Shown: piece after piece, positions 1 to 8,663 of the stretch
Numbering within the stretch: the stretch's first letter is position 1
Layout: every line of letters begins with the position of its first letter
From: Psychrosphaera aestuarii
Lineage (GTDB): Bacteria > Pseudomonadota > Gammaproteobacteria > Enterobacterales > Alteromonadaceae
Direction: 5' to 3'
Assembly (NCBI RefSeq): GCF_017948405.1
Contig: NZ_CP072844.1
Location: 186,001-250,000, forward strand
DNA length: 64,000 nt
The notes under the pieces: generated by a model
Told to the model about the DNA's origin: nothing
Seen by the model: the letters and a program-made list of their open reading frames with translations, nothing else
Database searches by the model: none
Program-made: the position numbers and the translations under genes

Positions 1-22
1 ATCAACTATGTTTCAAAGGTTC

Positions 23-481
23 CTATGAAAGTTCAGAAAACCTTAAATTTAGTGTTTCTTTAATGGATGTGACAGATGACGATAACTCTTTCATTAATGG
101 AATCCATATATCGGAGCAATCATCAGTTATTAAGTAGAAACCAATTCCATCAACGATAAAAGTCGCTAAACTTTGTGACTCAGACCATTGATTGATAATA
201 CTTCTTCTTTTTTCATAACTTAATTTATTGATTGCTTCTCTTAAAAACAGAATGTAGTCACTGCACTGCTTGTCTTTAGGAAAGCCATTTTGTTTTCTTT
301 GCGTGAAGTCTCGATCATTAAGGGATAGTGATTCAAGGTTTTCTAACAACTCAATGACTGCACTTTCAGATGTTAAGTGTGTTACTTTGCTAGAAATACC
401 GCCACAAGTTGTGCAGTAATAACTATCACATTCAGTTTGGTTTTTGTAATTGTTGAATATCTCTCTAAGATTATGGGGCAT
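23..481 (-). CDS. Hypothetical protein, 152 aa
   Basis: I do not recognise this protein. It is soluble-looking: there is no signal peptide or membrane segment. A pair of cysteines near the N-terminus (YYCTTCGG, about residues 22-29) could bind a metal, and a serine-rich leucine-containing stretch follows. The ATG lies just after a weak GGA-type ribosome site. It sits alone in a gene-poor accessory stretch, with the next minus-strand gene about 285 bases upstream. Length and coding-like composition support a real gene, but nothing in the neighbourhood suggests a role. Confidence 0.5.
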   Translation of the reverse strand: MPHNLREIFNNYKNQTECDSYYCTTCGGISSKVTHLTSESAVIELLENLESLSLNDRDFTQRKQNGFPKDKQCSDYILFLREAINKLSYEKRRSIINQWSESQSLATFIVDGIGFYLITDDCSDIWIPLMKELSSSVTSIKETLNLRFSELS

Positions 482-700
482 TTGAAATCCATTTTTTTAT
501 GTTTTTAACCAACTGTAGATCAGTAATCTGTTCTGTGTCCATCCTCGCATAACGTTAGAAAAGAATCTAACTTAAGTGCTTTATGTAGAATAACTGAATA
601 ATAGAAATCACTCACATTTTCAAAATGAAGAACCTTTCACTTATGCCGAATTGTAACCGCTCTAGGCTCATAACTACCGCTTTAAAGTCAGTAGTCAACA

Positions 701-729
701 TCTGCTAGTGGCACAAAGCAGACCTTTGG
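701..729. repeat. Short hairpin repeat, copy 1
   Basis: TCTGCT and AGCAGA arms flank a TGGCACA-containing loop, followed by CCTTTGG. A near-identical copy (two differences over 29 bases) lies at 4958-4986. It is a dispersed palindromic intergenic repeat of unknown function. Confidence 0.6.
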
Positions 730-766
730 CACTAAAACAAGTTGGAGTGATATTGACCTGAAGCAA

Positions 767-982
767 TTAGCTCTTTGCTTCTTCCTTGGGCAGCAGCGAT
801 TTAAGTTTTTCAACAATGTCTTCTAAAACTTTAATAGTACAGCGCTCATGATGTAACAACCCCATCATAATATCTTCATCAAAACATTCCGCATCTGCTA
901 TTAAACAATGTTGACTGCGTAATTTTACGAGTAACATTTTTTTAAACACTTCCAATTCTTCTATAACGTCGAACAAATCCAT
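767..982 (-). CDS. Small hypothetical protein, 71 aa
   Basis: A short acidic, helical-looking protein beginning MDLFDVIEELEVF and ending in a lysine/glutamate-rich tail. It has two cysteines (HCLIADAEC) and a histidine pair (LLHHERC). I see no known domain. It is preceded by a purine-rich stretch on the minus strand and stands alone in a gene-poor region. Heptad-like leucines suggest a coiled coil or helical bundle. It could be a small adaptor or a spurious open frame; composition favours a real gene slightly. Confidence 0.4.
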   Translation of the reverse strand: MDLFDVIEELEVFKKMLLVKLRSQHCLIADAECFDEDIMMGLLHHERCTIKVLEDIVEKLKSLLPKEEAKS

Positions 983-1950
983 AATAACTTCCAGCTGACT
1001 GTTATTAGACTACGTTAACTAAGGACAAAAAAAATCCTATTTTGGGATATTCGAAAGTTCAGATTAGCTATTGTTCATTGCATAGTTACACGGTGTTTGT
1101 TGATTCGGGGCTTACTTCATGTATGAAGATTTCTCAGGTTCACGCATTTAGAATGTATCTTCATGAACCTAGAATTAACAACAAAACTGTACTGGATGAG
1201 TGCAGATATCAGTTGATTTTAGCTTACAGGTGTACTCTAAATACTTTTCCATAGACCTTGATATATTCAATCGAAGATACGACTCCATTTACCTTTATTG
1301 ACTGGTATATAAGCATGTTAGATGAAATTCACACTTCTGGGCACTTCGATTTGAACCTACAAACAGCAATGTACTAATCACCAATTAGGCCGAAAGCCCT
1401 AAAATTAGCTAGCTTCATTCTCACTGCGAGGGCGAAGCTAACTAATCTACAGTGTTGGATTAACTGAATTTCTATTTGTTTACCCAACGAATAATCCCTG
1501 ACATGAGTTAAGGTCTGTAGCCATTAGTACTTAGAATCAAAGAAAACCTAGGTTTAAACATTTTGGAATATTTCACTGAAATGTCCCAGATTAATATAAG
1601 GGCTTCAAATAACATCATCTCAAGCACTTCGATTGTAGTGTGGATAAGTTCATTTCGAATTAAATAGGGGTAAGGTGAAATGTCTGAATATCATTATCAA
1701 TGTAGATTTTGTTTATGTACGACTAGTATGTAGCATGAAGATGACGGCCAAGATTCTTTTTATGGAGGGGCAATTGAAGATTGATGACGACTGGGACGAC
1801 GATTAATGAGTTGATTACAACTTCCTCTGTAAGACAATTAAAAAACGTTAAGTTTTGTAATTGAATTGTTTCTTTGCAATATGAAAGTTTATGTGTCAGG
1901 TTTTGAACTAACTCACTCAAGTAACTTAGATCAATTCATTCAAAGAACCT
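983..1950. other. Long stretch without a convincing gene
   Basis: Only short open frames occur here (70 aa on plus at 1042-1254, 65 aa on minus at 1723-1920), and neither looks protein-like. Around 1410-1436 the arms TTAGCTAGCTTC and GAAGCTAACTAA form an imperfect hairpin. The low coding density is typical of decayed or cassette-type accessory DNA. Confidence 0.4.
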
Positions 1951-2274
1951 CTAACCCTTTTGCTTTGGATCAAAATATTTTTTCGCATACTTGTTGCAAC
2001 CACCGTAGAAAAGTTCACTTTCACAATTTCGCAAACATTTCTTCACATTATTTTTGAGTGATTCAAAAAACTCTTCTTTCATCAGATTTGATACTTTACC
2101 TTCTTCCAGTTTTTCAACTAAAGAGTCCGCTTTCCTCTTTGGTACACTACATTGTTTATTCTCAACATCTTTATATTGTTCACACGTCAAAGATAAATAA
2201 TCAATAGGTACTTCACAGTTAGCGTTTGCAAAATTCATGTATAAAGTACAAAAAACTAGTAGTATTTTTTTCAT
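1951..2274 (-). CDS. Small secreted cysteine-rich hypothetical protein
   Basis: 107 aa. The N-terminus MKKILLVFCTLYMNFANA is a clear Sec signal peptide with probable cleavage after ANA near residue 18. The mature part of about 89 residues carries seven cysteines (among them NCEV, LTCEQ, QCSV, KCLRNC and GGC), which suggests a disulfide-bonded periplasmic or secreted protein. I do not recognise the family. It lies alone between gene-free stretches. Periplasmic location follows from the signal; function is unknown. Confidence 0.6.
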   Translation of the reverse strand: MKKILLVFCTLYMNFANANCEVPIDYLSLTCEQYKDVENKQCSVPKRKADSLVEKLEEGKVSNLMKEEFFESLKNNVKKCLRNCESELFYGGCNKYAKKYFDPKQKG

Positions 2275-2712
2275 ATCGCGGTCTCATAAATATTTGATTT
2301 TAAACGATGGTATATTTACTATTTATTAATTACAATTTAATTTTGTGTTCGATAGCCATCAACACACCATGTTAAACTCAGCTGGAGCTTTCTTTGTTAA
2401 GCATAGAGGTAGTTACGACCAGACTATGGTTTAAAGAAACCCTCTAAAGTGACAAAATAGTAGCTAATCCTGAGGGGCACGGTTGTTGTGGATGGATTAC
2501 AGCTAAATTACCCGGTATTATTAACCTTTTACTTCTAAGCTGACTTGGCTCCAGTGATAATATATTTCTAACAAATACTCAAACATCTTTCTAAACATAA
2601 TATTCAATGACTCACTTTATTATGTAGTGAGAGGTCAAATGTAGATGAAAATTAACGGGTGTGGATTATCGTTAATAATTGGTATCTATCTAATTCAATA
2701 GGACAGCGAACT
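2275..2712. other. Intergenic stretch between divergent small genes
   Basis: No open frame of convincing length. It is AT-rich directly upstream of the minus-strand gene that starts at 2274 and must hold promoters for both flanking secreted-protein genes. I cannot assign them confidently. Confidence 0.3.
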
Positions 2713-3006
2713 ATGAAATTATTTTTTTGTATCTATGCTCTTTTTTCTTCGAGTTTGGCTTATGCTTACCAAGCAAATTGCACTACTAATGATGGTAGAA
2801 GTTTCAATATTTCAGTTAGAGATAAAGTTTTAACAGTTGATAATAAATATCACCATCCATACCAAGGAAGAACCGACAAAGGATGGTATGAATATGCTAA
2901 TTCAAAATATACTTATAAAACAGGCTCCTTCAAAGGTGATGAATTTCCGATTGAGGTTATTAAAGGTAGAGGAAAAAGAGCAAGTGGTCAGTGTCGGTTT
3001 AGATAA
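2713..3006 (+). CDS. Small secreted basic hypothetical protein
   Basis: 97 aa when started at the ATG at 2713, which has AGGA about 10 bases upstream. This start gives a signal peptide (MKLFFCIYALFSSSLAYA) with likely cleavage after AYA. The mature protein is short and aromatic/basic, with NISVRDKV, two cysteines near its ends and GRGKRASGQCRFR at the C-terminus. It is probably a periplasmic beta-rich protein. I do not recognise the family. The frame is open further upstream, but that would bury the signal. It is followed closely by another exported-protein gene, so the two may be co-transcribed. Confidence 0.6.
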   Translation: MKLFFCIYALFSSSLAYAYQANCTTNDGRSFNISVRDKVLTVDNKYHHPYQGRTDKGWYEYANSKYTYKTGSFKGDEFPIEVIKGRGKRASGQCRFR

Positions 3007-3077
3007 AGCGTTATAAAATATAAAAACATGCGATGACAGTGTCGCTGTTGATGTCGAACACAGATAAGGATATTACA

Positions 3078-4004
3078 ATGAAGATTTTAATTGCCATAGT
3101 TTATACTTTCGCTATATCAATTCCTCACGTGTATGCAACTGGAAATAGATTTAGCATCAAACCAATTGAAGACAACACTCGTTTCTTGTGCGAGGCTGAG
3201 TTATTTGAATATGGTAACCAACAATACGCCCCACCAGACAGCTTTAAAGCCGCTTCTATTACTTTCACTAACGCTATGGATAGACTCACTCTTAAGTTTA
3301 AGAGTGAGTCATCTATATACAGTTTCGACAGCTTCTTAAAAGTGCCGCATAGCTCTAATGGCGTTGAGAAGGGAACGTTGGGAATGACCTTTTCGCTAAA
3401 GCTAGAGAATGGAGAAGCTTATATCCTAGACGTTTTTTCTGAAGGGTCGATGATTCTTTTTGCACCAATTGACGGAAAAAGAATGATCATTACATACAAA
3501 TGTAAAGATTTGCTTCTCTCGATTACTGAACATTATGCAAATGGTGATATGTTTAAGTATTCTTTGTTTAATAGTGTGTTGAATGTAGCATTACCTCATG
3601 AGCCACAAAAAATAGATATTGGTGCTTATGGGCTAGAAAAGTATGTAGCTACTGACAAGCCAAATAGTGTCGTATATACCGTCAGCTCGCAACCAACTGA
3701 TTTAGAACATGACATAGGCGCTTATAAATCTAGCTTTAAGGAAACACTTGATCAAATACTTACTGTGCCTGCAAAGGCCGATAACCAAACACTAATTTCA
3801 TTCAATTCTAATTTCGATAGAAAAGCTAATAAGTATTATGCAGAAATGACTACTTGGTATATTCAAGATGGAATTAAAAGATTTAAAAGTGTAAAACGGA
3901 TAATTTATAAGAAAAAAATATATGACTGGGCTGTGGTGTATTCGAACAGTTCCGACAAAAGTGAAGTTTTTGATAACTTTAAAGACTTCATGGAAATTAA
4001 CTAA
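3078..4004 (+). CDS. Exported hypothetical protein, 308 aa
   Basis: I chose the ATG at 3078 because AAGGA lies 8 bases before it and it yields a signal peptide (MKILIAIVYTFAISIPHVYA). The rest is a soluble beta-rich protein with no membrane segment. Its C-terminal part, from about residue 200, has alternating aromatic and polar residues (KYYAEMTTWYIQDG, WAVVYSNSS). I recognise no family. It lies 71 bases after the preceding exported-protein gene and on the same strand, so an accessory operon of secreted proteins is plausible. Confidence 0.6.
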   Translation: MKILIAIVYTFAISIPHVYATGNRFSIKPIEDNTRFLCEAELFEYGNQQYAPPDSFKAASITFTNAMDRLTLKFKSESSIYSFDSFLKVPHSSNGVEKGTLGMTFSLKLENGEAYILDVFSEGSMILFAPIDGKRMIITYKCKDLLLSITEHYANGDMFKYSLFNSVLNVALPHEPQKIDIGAYGLEKYVATDKPNSVVYTVSSQPTDLEHDIGAYKSSFKETLDQILTVPAKADNQTLISFNSNFDRKANKYYAEMTTWYIQDGIKRFKSVKRIIYKKKIYDWAVVYSNSSDKSEVFDNFKDFMEIN

Positions 4005-4220
4005 AAAAATTAAAGGTTCTATTTGTCACTACAACTGGAGATGGTTAAATGCCAGTTTATGGTCGTACACAAATGGTAAAACAAGAACTATGCTACTAAA
4101 AATCGATGTATTATTGATATACAATTTATCATTAAAGAATTGGGTATTGGTAGGATATTAAGGCTTTTAGTTTCGGTATTAAACAATGGAATGTGTTCTC
4201 ATATAAATCGGTTAAACTTA

Positions 4221-4742
4221 ATGAAAGAAGTAGTGATACTAGGTACTACCCATGAAATTCAAGAAGGAAATAGACTCTCCGTTGAATTTAAAGCTTACAT
4301 AAATAAACTTGTTAAAATATACAATATAAGCTCCATTGCAGAAGAAATAGAAGATAGTAATGTGCATATAGCAGCCACAGTTTGTGCCGAGTTAGGTCTA
4401 TCTCACGAGATTATTGACCCTAATCCAAAATACTATAAAAGATTGGGCATCAAACCCATTGCGGACATAGAATATGAAGTCATGCAATTACATTTTTTGA
4501 ATGTATCTCCACTCAATCGTGACAAAGTGTCGCCAGAAGTTTTGCTTGATTTCGATTCAAGAATGCGCGAAGAACACAGTTCAAAAAGAGAGAAGGAGTG
4601 GCTAAAAAATATTTTAGCTCTTAATACGTGGCCACTTTTGGTTATCGTGGGGGCAAATCATTTCACGTATTTTTCCGATTTATTATTAGAAAACAAAATA
4701 AAAGTGCATAAAGCTGCTCCAAATTGGCCTAGAGAAAAATGA
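4221..4742 (+). CDS. Hypothetical protein, possibly TraB/ChaN-like
   Basis: 173 aa from the ATG at 4221. A longer frame is open from 4140, but its start lacks conservation-like sequence. It begins MKEVVILGTTHEIQEGN, where a GTTHE motif follows a first beta strand. Near the C-terminus is LVIVGANHF. The pairing of an N-terminal GxxHE with a C-terminal GAxH recalls the TraB/GumN/ChaN superfamily of putative metal-binding hydrolases. This resemblance is by eye only. No signal peptide is present, so it should be cytoplasmic. Its neighbours are unrelated small genes. Confidence 0.5.
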   Translation: MKEVVILGTTHEIQEGNRLSVEFKAYINKLVKIYNISSIAEEIEDSNVHIAATVCAELGLSHEIIDPNPKYYKRLGIKPIADIEYEVMQLHFLNVSPLNRDKVSPEVLLDFDSRMREEHSSKREKEWLKNILALNTWPLLVIVGANHFTYFSDLLLENKIKVHKAAPNWPREK

Positions 4743-5057
4743 ACTCCTTCGACAATCATTATTATCGAGTTTAGCTACCCATACTTAACCCTAAATCTCT
4801 TGTAAGTAAATTGCCATAATATAATGAATCTAAAATCACATAACAAAGAAATGATTTACCATGAACGTGTCTTATTAGTTCGAGAGCTTCATAATAATTA
4901 CTTTAAATTATGTCTGCGTTCGTATCAAAGCTGCCTTAATCGTTAATTGTCGCTAGGTCTGCTAATGGCACAAAGCAGACCTTCGGTCCAAACACGTTCC
5001 TGTCCCATTCGTTTTATTGGTTGTTATAGGGTGATTTCAGTGCCGTCTCATTTAAGA
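4743..5057. other. Intergenic stretch with hairpin repeat
   Basis: No gene seen. It contains the second copy of the dispersed hairpin repeat (4958-4986) and separates the plus-strand small genes from the end of the minus-strand integrase module. Confidence 0.4.
4958..4986. repeat. Short hairpin repeat, copy 2
   Basis: Near-identical to 701-729: arms TCTGCT and AGCAGA around an AATGGCACAA loop, followed by CCTTCGG. Confidence 0.6.
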
Positions 5058-5558
5058 CTAAAACGTGTAGGGAATTACGGTCTTATCATCACAATTATCG
5101 CTCGTTATTTCTGAAAGTTTAAAGACTGTCTTCCCAGTTTCGTGATCGTCAATTGCAAACATCATCGGTATATTCACACCGCAATACTGCTGATATTTAT
5201 AGTAGAAAAACTCTCTTGGGTATTTACCCCAAACAGGATCGATGAATTGCATGGATAATTGTTCGACTGTCGCAGATTTCTCATTGACGGCGGCTGATAC
5301 ACTTGAAAGCTCACCTGCAAGATTTTCGTTATTCAAAGTCACTACAAAGCGGTCTTGAACACCAGCATCAACATTCATCAATACCGTGTCATAGATTTCG
5401 TCCCAGTATAAAAAATTAAAAGGATGCTCTCGTTTGGCTTGCTTATGCAAGTAGCTTTTAAGCGGATATTGATGTCTAAGCCGCTTGTTAAATCCAGTAT
5501 CGGAGTCAAACTTGGTTTCTATGTGTCCAAAGAAACCAAAGTCTTGTTTGGATGCCAA
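5058..5558 (-). CDS. Hypothetical protein, end of integrase module
   Basis: 166 aa, last gene of the minus-strand module that begins with the excisionase-like gene at 8910. It is soluble, aromatic-rich in the first half (FGFFGHIETKF, HPFNFLYWDEIYD) and has no recognised domain. It starts 59 bases after the preceding 99-aa gene. Its position downstream of a KfrA-like gene suggests an accessory role in maintenance of the integrative element, or cargo. That is inference only. Confidence 0.55.
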   Translation of the reverse strand: MASKQDFGFFGHIETKFDSDTGFNKRLRHQYPLKSYLHKQAKREHPFNFLYWDEIYDTVLMNVDAGVQDRFVVTLNNENLAGELSSVSAAVNEKSATVEQLSMQFIDPVWGKYPREFFYYKYQQYCGVNIPMMFAIDDHETGKTVFKLSEITSDNCDDKTVIPYTF

Positions 5559-5617
5559 GCTAGTTTGTTCGACTCCAATTTAAAATTATACCAAACTAAC
5601 TTTTGCGAAATATTTAG

Positions 5618-5917
5618 TTACTTTCGCTGTTGTCGCACTGCCCTACAGAAGTCACACCAGCCCAAAGAAAAGCCTTTTACTAGTTTATCGACTTTATCTA
5701 TATCGCGCTCATATCGACAGATAAAGGCAATGGAGTTAGTTTCTGGTGGGAAGATAGCTCTAACGTCATTCATGCCATTGTCTATATTATAAGTACTATC
5801 CGCCAACTGACTGATATCTTCACTGTCGAACGCATAACGGGCAAACGCCTTGAGTAAAATTATTTGAGGCACGTCATTATTTTCTAATATCTCTAAGGTA
5901 TAGTTTGAGTATTTCAT
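5618..5917 (-). CDS. Hypothetical protein, 99 aa, coupled to KfrA-like gene
   Basis: The ATG at 5917 overlaps the stop of the upstream KfrA-like gene in a TAATG arrangement, so the two are translationally coupled. The protein is acidic in the middle, with a C-terminal GWCDFCRAVRQQRK containing a CxxC pair and a basic tail, compatible with a small metal-binding or nucleic-acid-binding protein. I do not recognise the family. The tight coupling argues that it works with the KfrA-like protein. Confidence 0.6.
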   Translation of the reverse strand: MKYSNYTLEILENNDVPQIILLKAFARYAFDSEDISQLADSTYNIDNGMNDVRAIFPPETNSIAFICRYERDIDKVDKLVKGFSLGWCDFCRAVRQQRK

Positions 5918-6489
5918 TAGCTAGACTCCTTCGCTGAATTATTTAATTTTACTTTGTTTGAAACTGAAGCATAGGCGGTGAGTTGCCCGTTTAAACTGGA
6001 GTTTTCAATCAGTAGGTCTGCATTTTGTTTAGCTAACTTATCGCGCTCTTTTTCAATCTCGAGTACTTCTTTTTCTAGACGTTGTATTGATTCGTCGGCC
6101 GAGATTTCTGACTGCTGGTAGTTGTCTATCTCTTGTTGATACTTCTTACTCGTATCTTCGAGTCTTGATTCAAATGTAGTCTGGCAGCGTATAAAAGACT
6201 GAGTGATGACCGTTTCAAGCTGTTGTTTATGTTGGTTTATCATCTGAAAACCGTACTCTGATATATCTGAAGGCAAGTCATCCAAAGCAATTGACTGGAG
6301 GGTATCTAAACCACTGTTCCCTTCTAGTTTTTCTAAATATTGATGCCATACCTGTTTAATGCGTAACAAGCCTCCTTTGAATCCCAAAGCCGCTCGAATT
6401 GAGCCTGGGTTAGGAATTTTACCGGCTTGTTGGATCTTCAATCCTGCATCGATAATCATTTTTTCTGAAACTTCTGGTGGTCTCGACAT
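5917..6489 (-). CDS. KfrA-like DNA-binding coiled-coil protein
   Basis: 190 aa. The N-terminal 60 residues (MSRPPEVSEKMI, GKIPNPGSIRAALGFKGG, VWHQYLEKLEG) match the KfrA N-terminal DNA-binding domain found in plasmid partition and regulatory proteins. From about residue 95 to 180 there is a long charged coiled coil (LEKEVLEIEKERDKLAKQ). I chose the ATG at 6489 because GGAG lies 6 bases upstream; in-frame TTG/ATG codons further up would put GGAG too close. KfrA proteins of plasmids bind operator repeats next to their own promoters and repress themselves. Here a 12-copy 9-bp tandem repeat lies just upstream, which fits that model. It is probably a structural or regulatory protein of the integrative element. 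Confidence 0.75.
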   Translation of the reverse strand: MSRPPEVSEKMIIDAGLKIQQAGKIPNPGSIRAALGFKGGLLRIKQVWHQYLEKLEGNSGLDTLQSIALDDLPSDISEYGFQMINQHKQQLETVITQSFIRCQTTFESRLEDTSKKYQQEIDNYQQSEISADESIQRLEKEVLEIEKERDKLAKQNADLLIENSSLNGQLTAYASVSNKVKLNNSAKESS

Positions 6490-6520
6490 TTTCATCTCCA
6501 AACACTCAAAATAGAGTTAG

Positions 6521-6628
6521 TTTCTTTAGTTTCTTTAGTTTCTTTAGTTTCTTTAGTTTCTTTAGTTTCTTTAGTTTCTTTAGTTTCTTTAGTTTCTTTA
6601 GTTTCTTTAGTTTCTTTAGTTTCTTTAG
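6521..6628. repeat. 12 perfect tandem copies of a 9-bp unit
   Basis: The unit is TTTCTTTAG on plus (CTAAAGAAA on minus), repeated twelve times without a mismatch, preceded by a partial unit TTAG at 6517-6520. It lies between the stop of the HD-like gene (6639) and the start of the KfrA-like gene (6489). It is either a polymorphic slippage tract or an iteron-like binding array for the KfrA-like protein. The open frames running through it (Lys-Lys-Leu or Phe/Ser repeats) are by-products. Confidence 0.95.
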
Positions 6629-6638
6629 TCCGCAGTGT

Positions 6639-7496
6639 TCAGAAACTAGGGAGTGTTCTGCAAGCTTCCACCACAATAATAAGTCTGTTAATTTCATCAG
6701 ATAAGTGAGTGGGCTTGGTGTCTGTAAACGTTAATAAATTTTGAAGCTTTGCTGAGATATCAGGCGCAACTTGATGTAATTGAGAAAGTTCATTTCGACA
6801 CATTTCAATTGTTAATTTACGACCATCTATCATGGTTCCAAGTGCTGTCTCTTTGAGATCTGAAGTAAATGTCTGTGTAAGGCCTATATTGCCAATTAAA
6901 GCAGCAACCAATCCTAAATCACGCTCTTCTTGCGTTAAACTCGAGTACATTGTAATGGCGTACCCTGTTTGAATAGCTTCTGCTAGCAGGCCACCAGCAA
7001 AGTTATAATTTTCATAAAGGTTTGCTGGGCAAGTTAAGTACTGTACAGCTACGTGAGGATGCATTATTACCTTTTGGACGAAGACTCGAAGGTTAGCGTC
7101 TGAAATACGTGAGACTAGCTCTATTAGCCGAATAGTGCCCCCATCCACAGGACATAATGCCGATGGCAGATAAGTTAGGTGCCGCCCAATTAAGCTGAAG
7201 TTTGCGGGTTCTATATATTTTCCTTGCCAATAAACTCCTCGCTGACCTTTTACCAATTGCGCCTCTACATGTACCAAGCTATTTGGCCTCAAGTCACCTG
7301 AGATACAGAGCTGGTCGCGGCAAAATATTTTCAATTGATTTGTTGCATCAGAGATGTGTAGCACACTGACCAAATTGCCATTTGAATCGGGTTTAGTGAC
7401 TTGACCAACTAAATAATAATTCCCTTTAAAGCGAAATGCTGGCTCAATGTTGCTTTGTAAATTTTTGGTTTTAGGGTCTGTTTTGCGATCTGCCAT
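6639..7496 (-). CDS. OB-fold plus degenerate HD-domain protein
   Basis: 285 aa, starting 3 bases after the integrase stop with GGAG before the ATG. Residues about 20-105 look like an OB-fold nucleic-acid-binding domain (FKGNYYLVGQVTKPDSNGN, VHVEAQLVKGQRGVYWQG). Residues about 120-285 look like the HD-type domain of TraI_2/YhaM-like proteins, including the AGGLLAEAIQTGYAI segment. In active relatives a cluster of histidines precedes GGLL; here that place reads LYENYNFAGG, so the catalytic histidines appear lost. It is probably a non-catalytic nucleic-acid-binding or regulatory member of the integrative-element operon. The assignment rests on architecture and one motif. Confidence 0.6.
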   Translation of the reverse strand: MADRKTDPKTKNLQSNIEPAFRFKGNYYLVGQVTKPDSNGNLVSVLHISDATNQLKIFCRDQLCISGDLRPNSLVHVEAQLVKGQRGVYWQGKYIEPANFSLIGRHLTYLPSALCPVDGGTIRLIELVSRISDANLRVFVQKVIMHPHVAVQYLTCPANLYENYNFAGGLLAEAIQTGYAITMYSSLTQEERDLGLVAALIGNIGLTQTFTSDLKETALGTMIDGRKLTIEMCRNELSQLHQVAPDISAKLQNLLTFTDTKPTHLSDEINRLIIVVEACRTLPSF

Positions 7497-7499
7497 AAC

Positions 7500-8663
7500 T
7501 TATTTCTCCAATACGTTTTTAAACATTCTGTTAGCTGCACTGCCATCATTTCGAGTTAAATTGGGCACATAGCGCGAATACACACGAAACAACATTTCGG
7601 TATTTGCATGCCCCATTTGTCTAGCAATCCACTCTGGTGATTCACCTGATGCTAGCCACAACGTCGCAGCGGTATGGCGCATCTGATATGGATTTCGTTT
7701 TTCTATACCTGCCAATCGTAAAAGTGGATACCAAACCCGCTTTGTGACTGAGTTATGATCAAGCGTTTTTCCGTCTTTAGTGACAAACACATATTCCAAA
7801 TGCCCTGTCCTTGCATGCATTGCTTTAAAGCATTTAAAGACCTCGTCGCTCATATGAATTTCGCGCTGGCTAAAGTCGTTTTTGGTGTAAGATGACTCGC
7901 CGTCTGAAATCGTTTCTCTGATAAGTATTTCGGCCCTATCAAAGTCCACATACTTCCATTTCAACCCATCAATTTCGCTGGTTCTCATGCCAGTAAAAAA
8001 GCGGATTAGAAAGTACTCATAAAAATCCTCTCGACAGTTGTCGAGGATTAACCTGATCTCTGGCGCAGTGAATGGCTGAATATGAGACTTAGGCACCTTA
8101 AGCGGCTTTATCTTTTGGTGTGGTGACTTGAAGTCAAACCGATCGGCGGCTTCATTTAAAATGGCGCGCAAAATTTTGAGGTGCCGATTGATATGCCCTG
8201 GTGAGAATGGCTGACCATTGCTTTTTTTGATTTCACAGAGGTAATTTCTAAACTGCAGAATTTGTGATTTGGTTAGCTCGTCGATGGGTATGTTGCCAAA
8301 GTAAGGCAATAAACGGTTCTCTGTAATATTAGTCACCGTTTTCACATAGCTCTTACCCCACTGCACCTTGTTTTCATCAATCCAAGTGCGAGCGAACTCT
8401 ACTAAAGATGGTTTGCTATTCAACGACGTCACCCTGTTCACGACAGAACGCATTTTTTTCAAGGCTGAGCCCTCAGGAAACGTCGCTTGGTAATCAAACG
8501 TTCCTAACAAGATTTCCGCTTCTATCTTGTCGAGGAATGCACTTAGACGTTTTCGGTTCTGCGGCGTATCGTTAAGCTCCGTCTGCTCTCGACATCGAAT
8601 ATTACGATACCGAAAGTCCATATAGAGCTTACCCGTTTCCTTCCTAACATTAATGCTAGCCAT
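7500..8663 (-). CDS. Tyrosine-type site-specific integrase
   Basis: 387 aa from ATG 8663 (MASINVRKETG), overlapping the excisionase-like stop by 8 bases. Layout: N-terminal arm-binding domain (about 1-70, DUF3596-like), SAM-like core-binding domain (about 85-180), and catalytic domain with R227 (FFTGMRTSE), Y326-Q-M-R329-H330, H352 (QMGHANT) and nucleophile Y362 (VYSRY). The usual first histidine of the HxxR box is Tyr, a common variant. It integrates and excises a mobile element at an att site, typically a tRNA gene. The nearest tRNA is tRNA-Arg(CCG), 17 kb away, so either the att site is distant or the element has been rearranged. Confidence 0.93.
   Translation of the reverse strand: MASINVRKETGKLYMDFRYRNIRCREQTELNDTPQNRKRLSAFLDKIEAEILLGTFDYQATFPEGSALKKMRSVVNRVTSLNSKPSLVEFARTWIDENKVQWGKSYVKTVTNITENRLLPYFGNIPIDELTKSQILQFRNYLCEIKKSNGQPFSPGHINRHLKILRAILNEAADRFDFKSPHQKIKPLKVPKSHIQPFTAPEIRLILDNCREDFYEYFLIRFFTGMRTSEIDGLKWKYVDFDRAEILIRETISDGESSYTKNDFSQREIHMSDEVFKCFKAMHARTGHLEYVFVTKDGKTLDHNSVTKRVWYPLLRLAGIEKRNPYQMRHTAATLWLASGESPEWIARQMGHANTEMLFRVYSRYVPNLTRNDGSAANRMFKNVLEK

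Noticed and set aside
1042..1254. 70-aa open frame on plus
   Set aside because: No ribosome site, no protein-like composition and no domain; probably chance.
1723..1920. 65-aa open frame on minus
   Set aside because: Short, no ribosome site; low-complexity hydrophobic stretch.
1..5057. Chromosomal integron cassette array
   Set aside because: Small unknown genes and low coding density fit, but I found no recurrent attC sites or integron integrase; the repeated hairpin does not resemble attC.
6521..6628. CRISPR array
   Set aside because: The units are 9 bases with no spacers and there are no cas genes.
6477..6704. Open frames through the 9-bp repeat encoding Phe/Ser or Lys-Lys-Leu repeats
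   Set aside because: They are by-products of a 9-base repeat, which is open in several frames; they overlap the real HD-like and KfrA-like genes.
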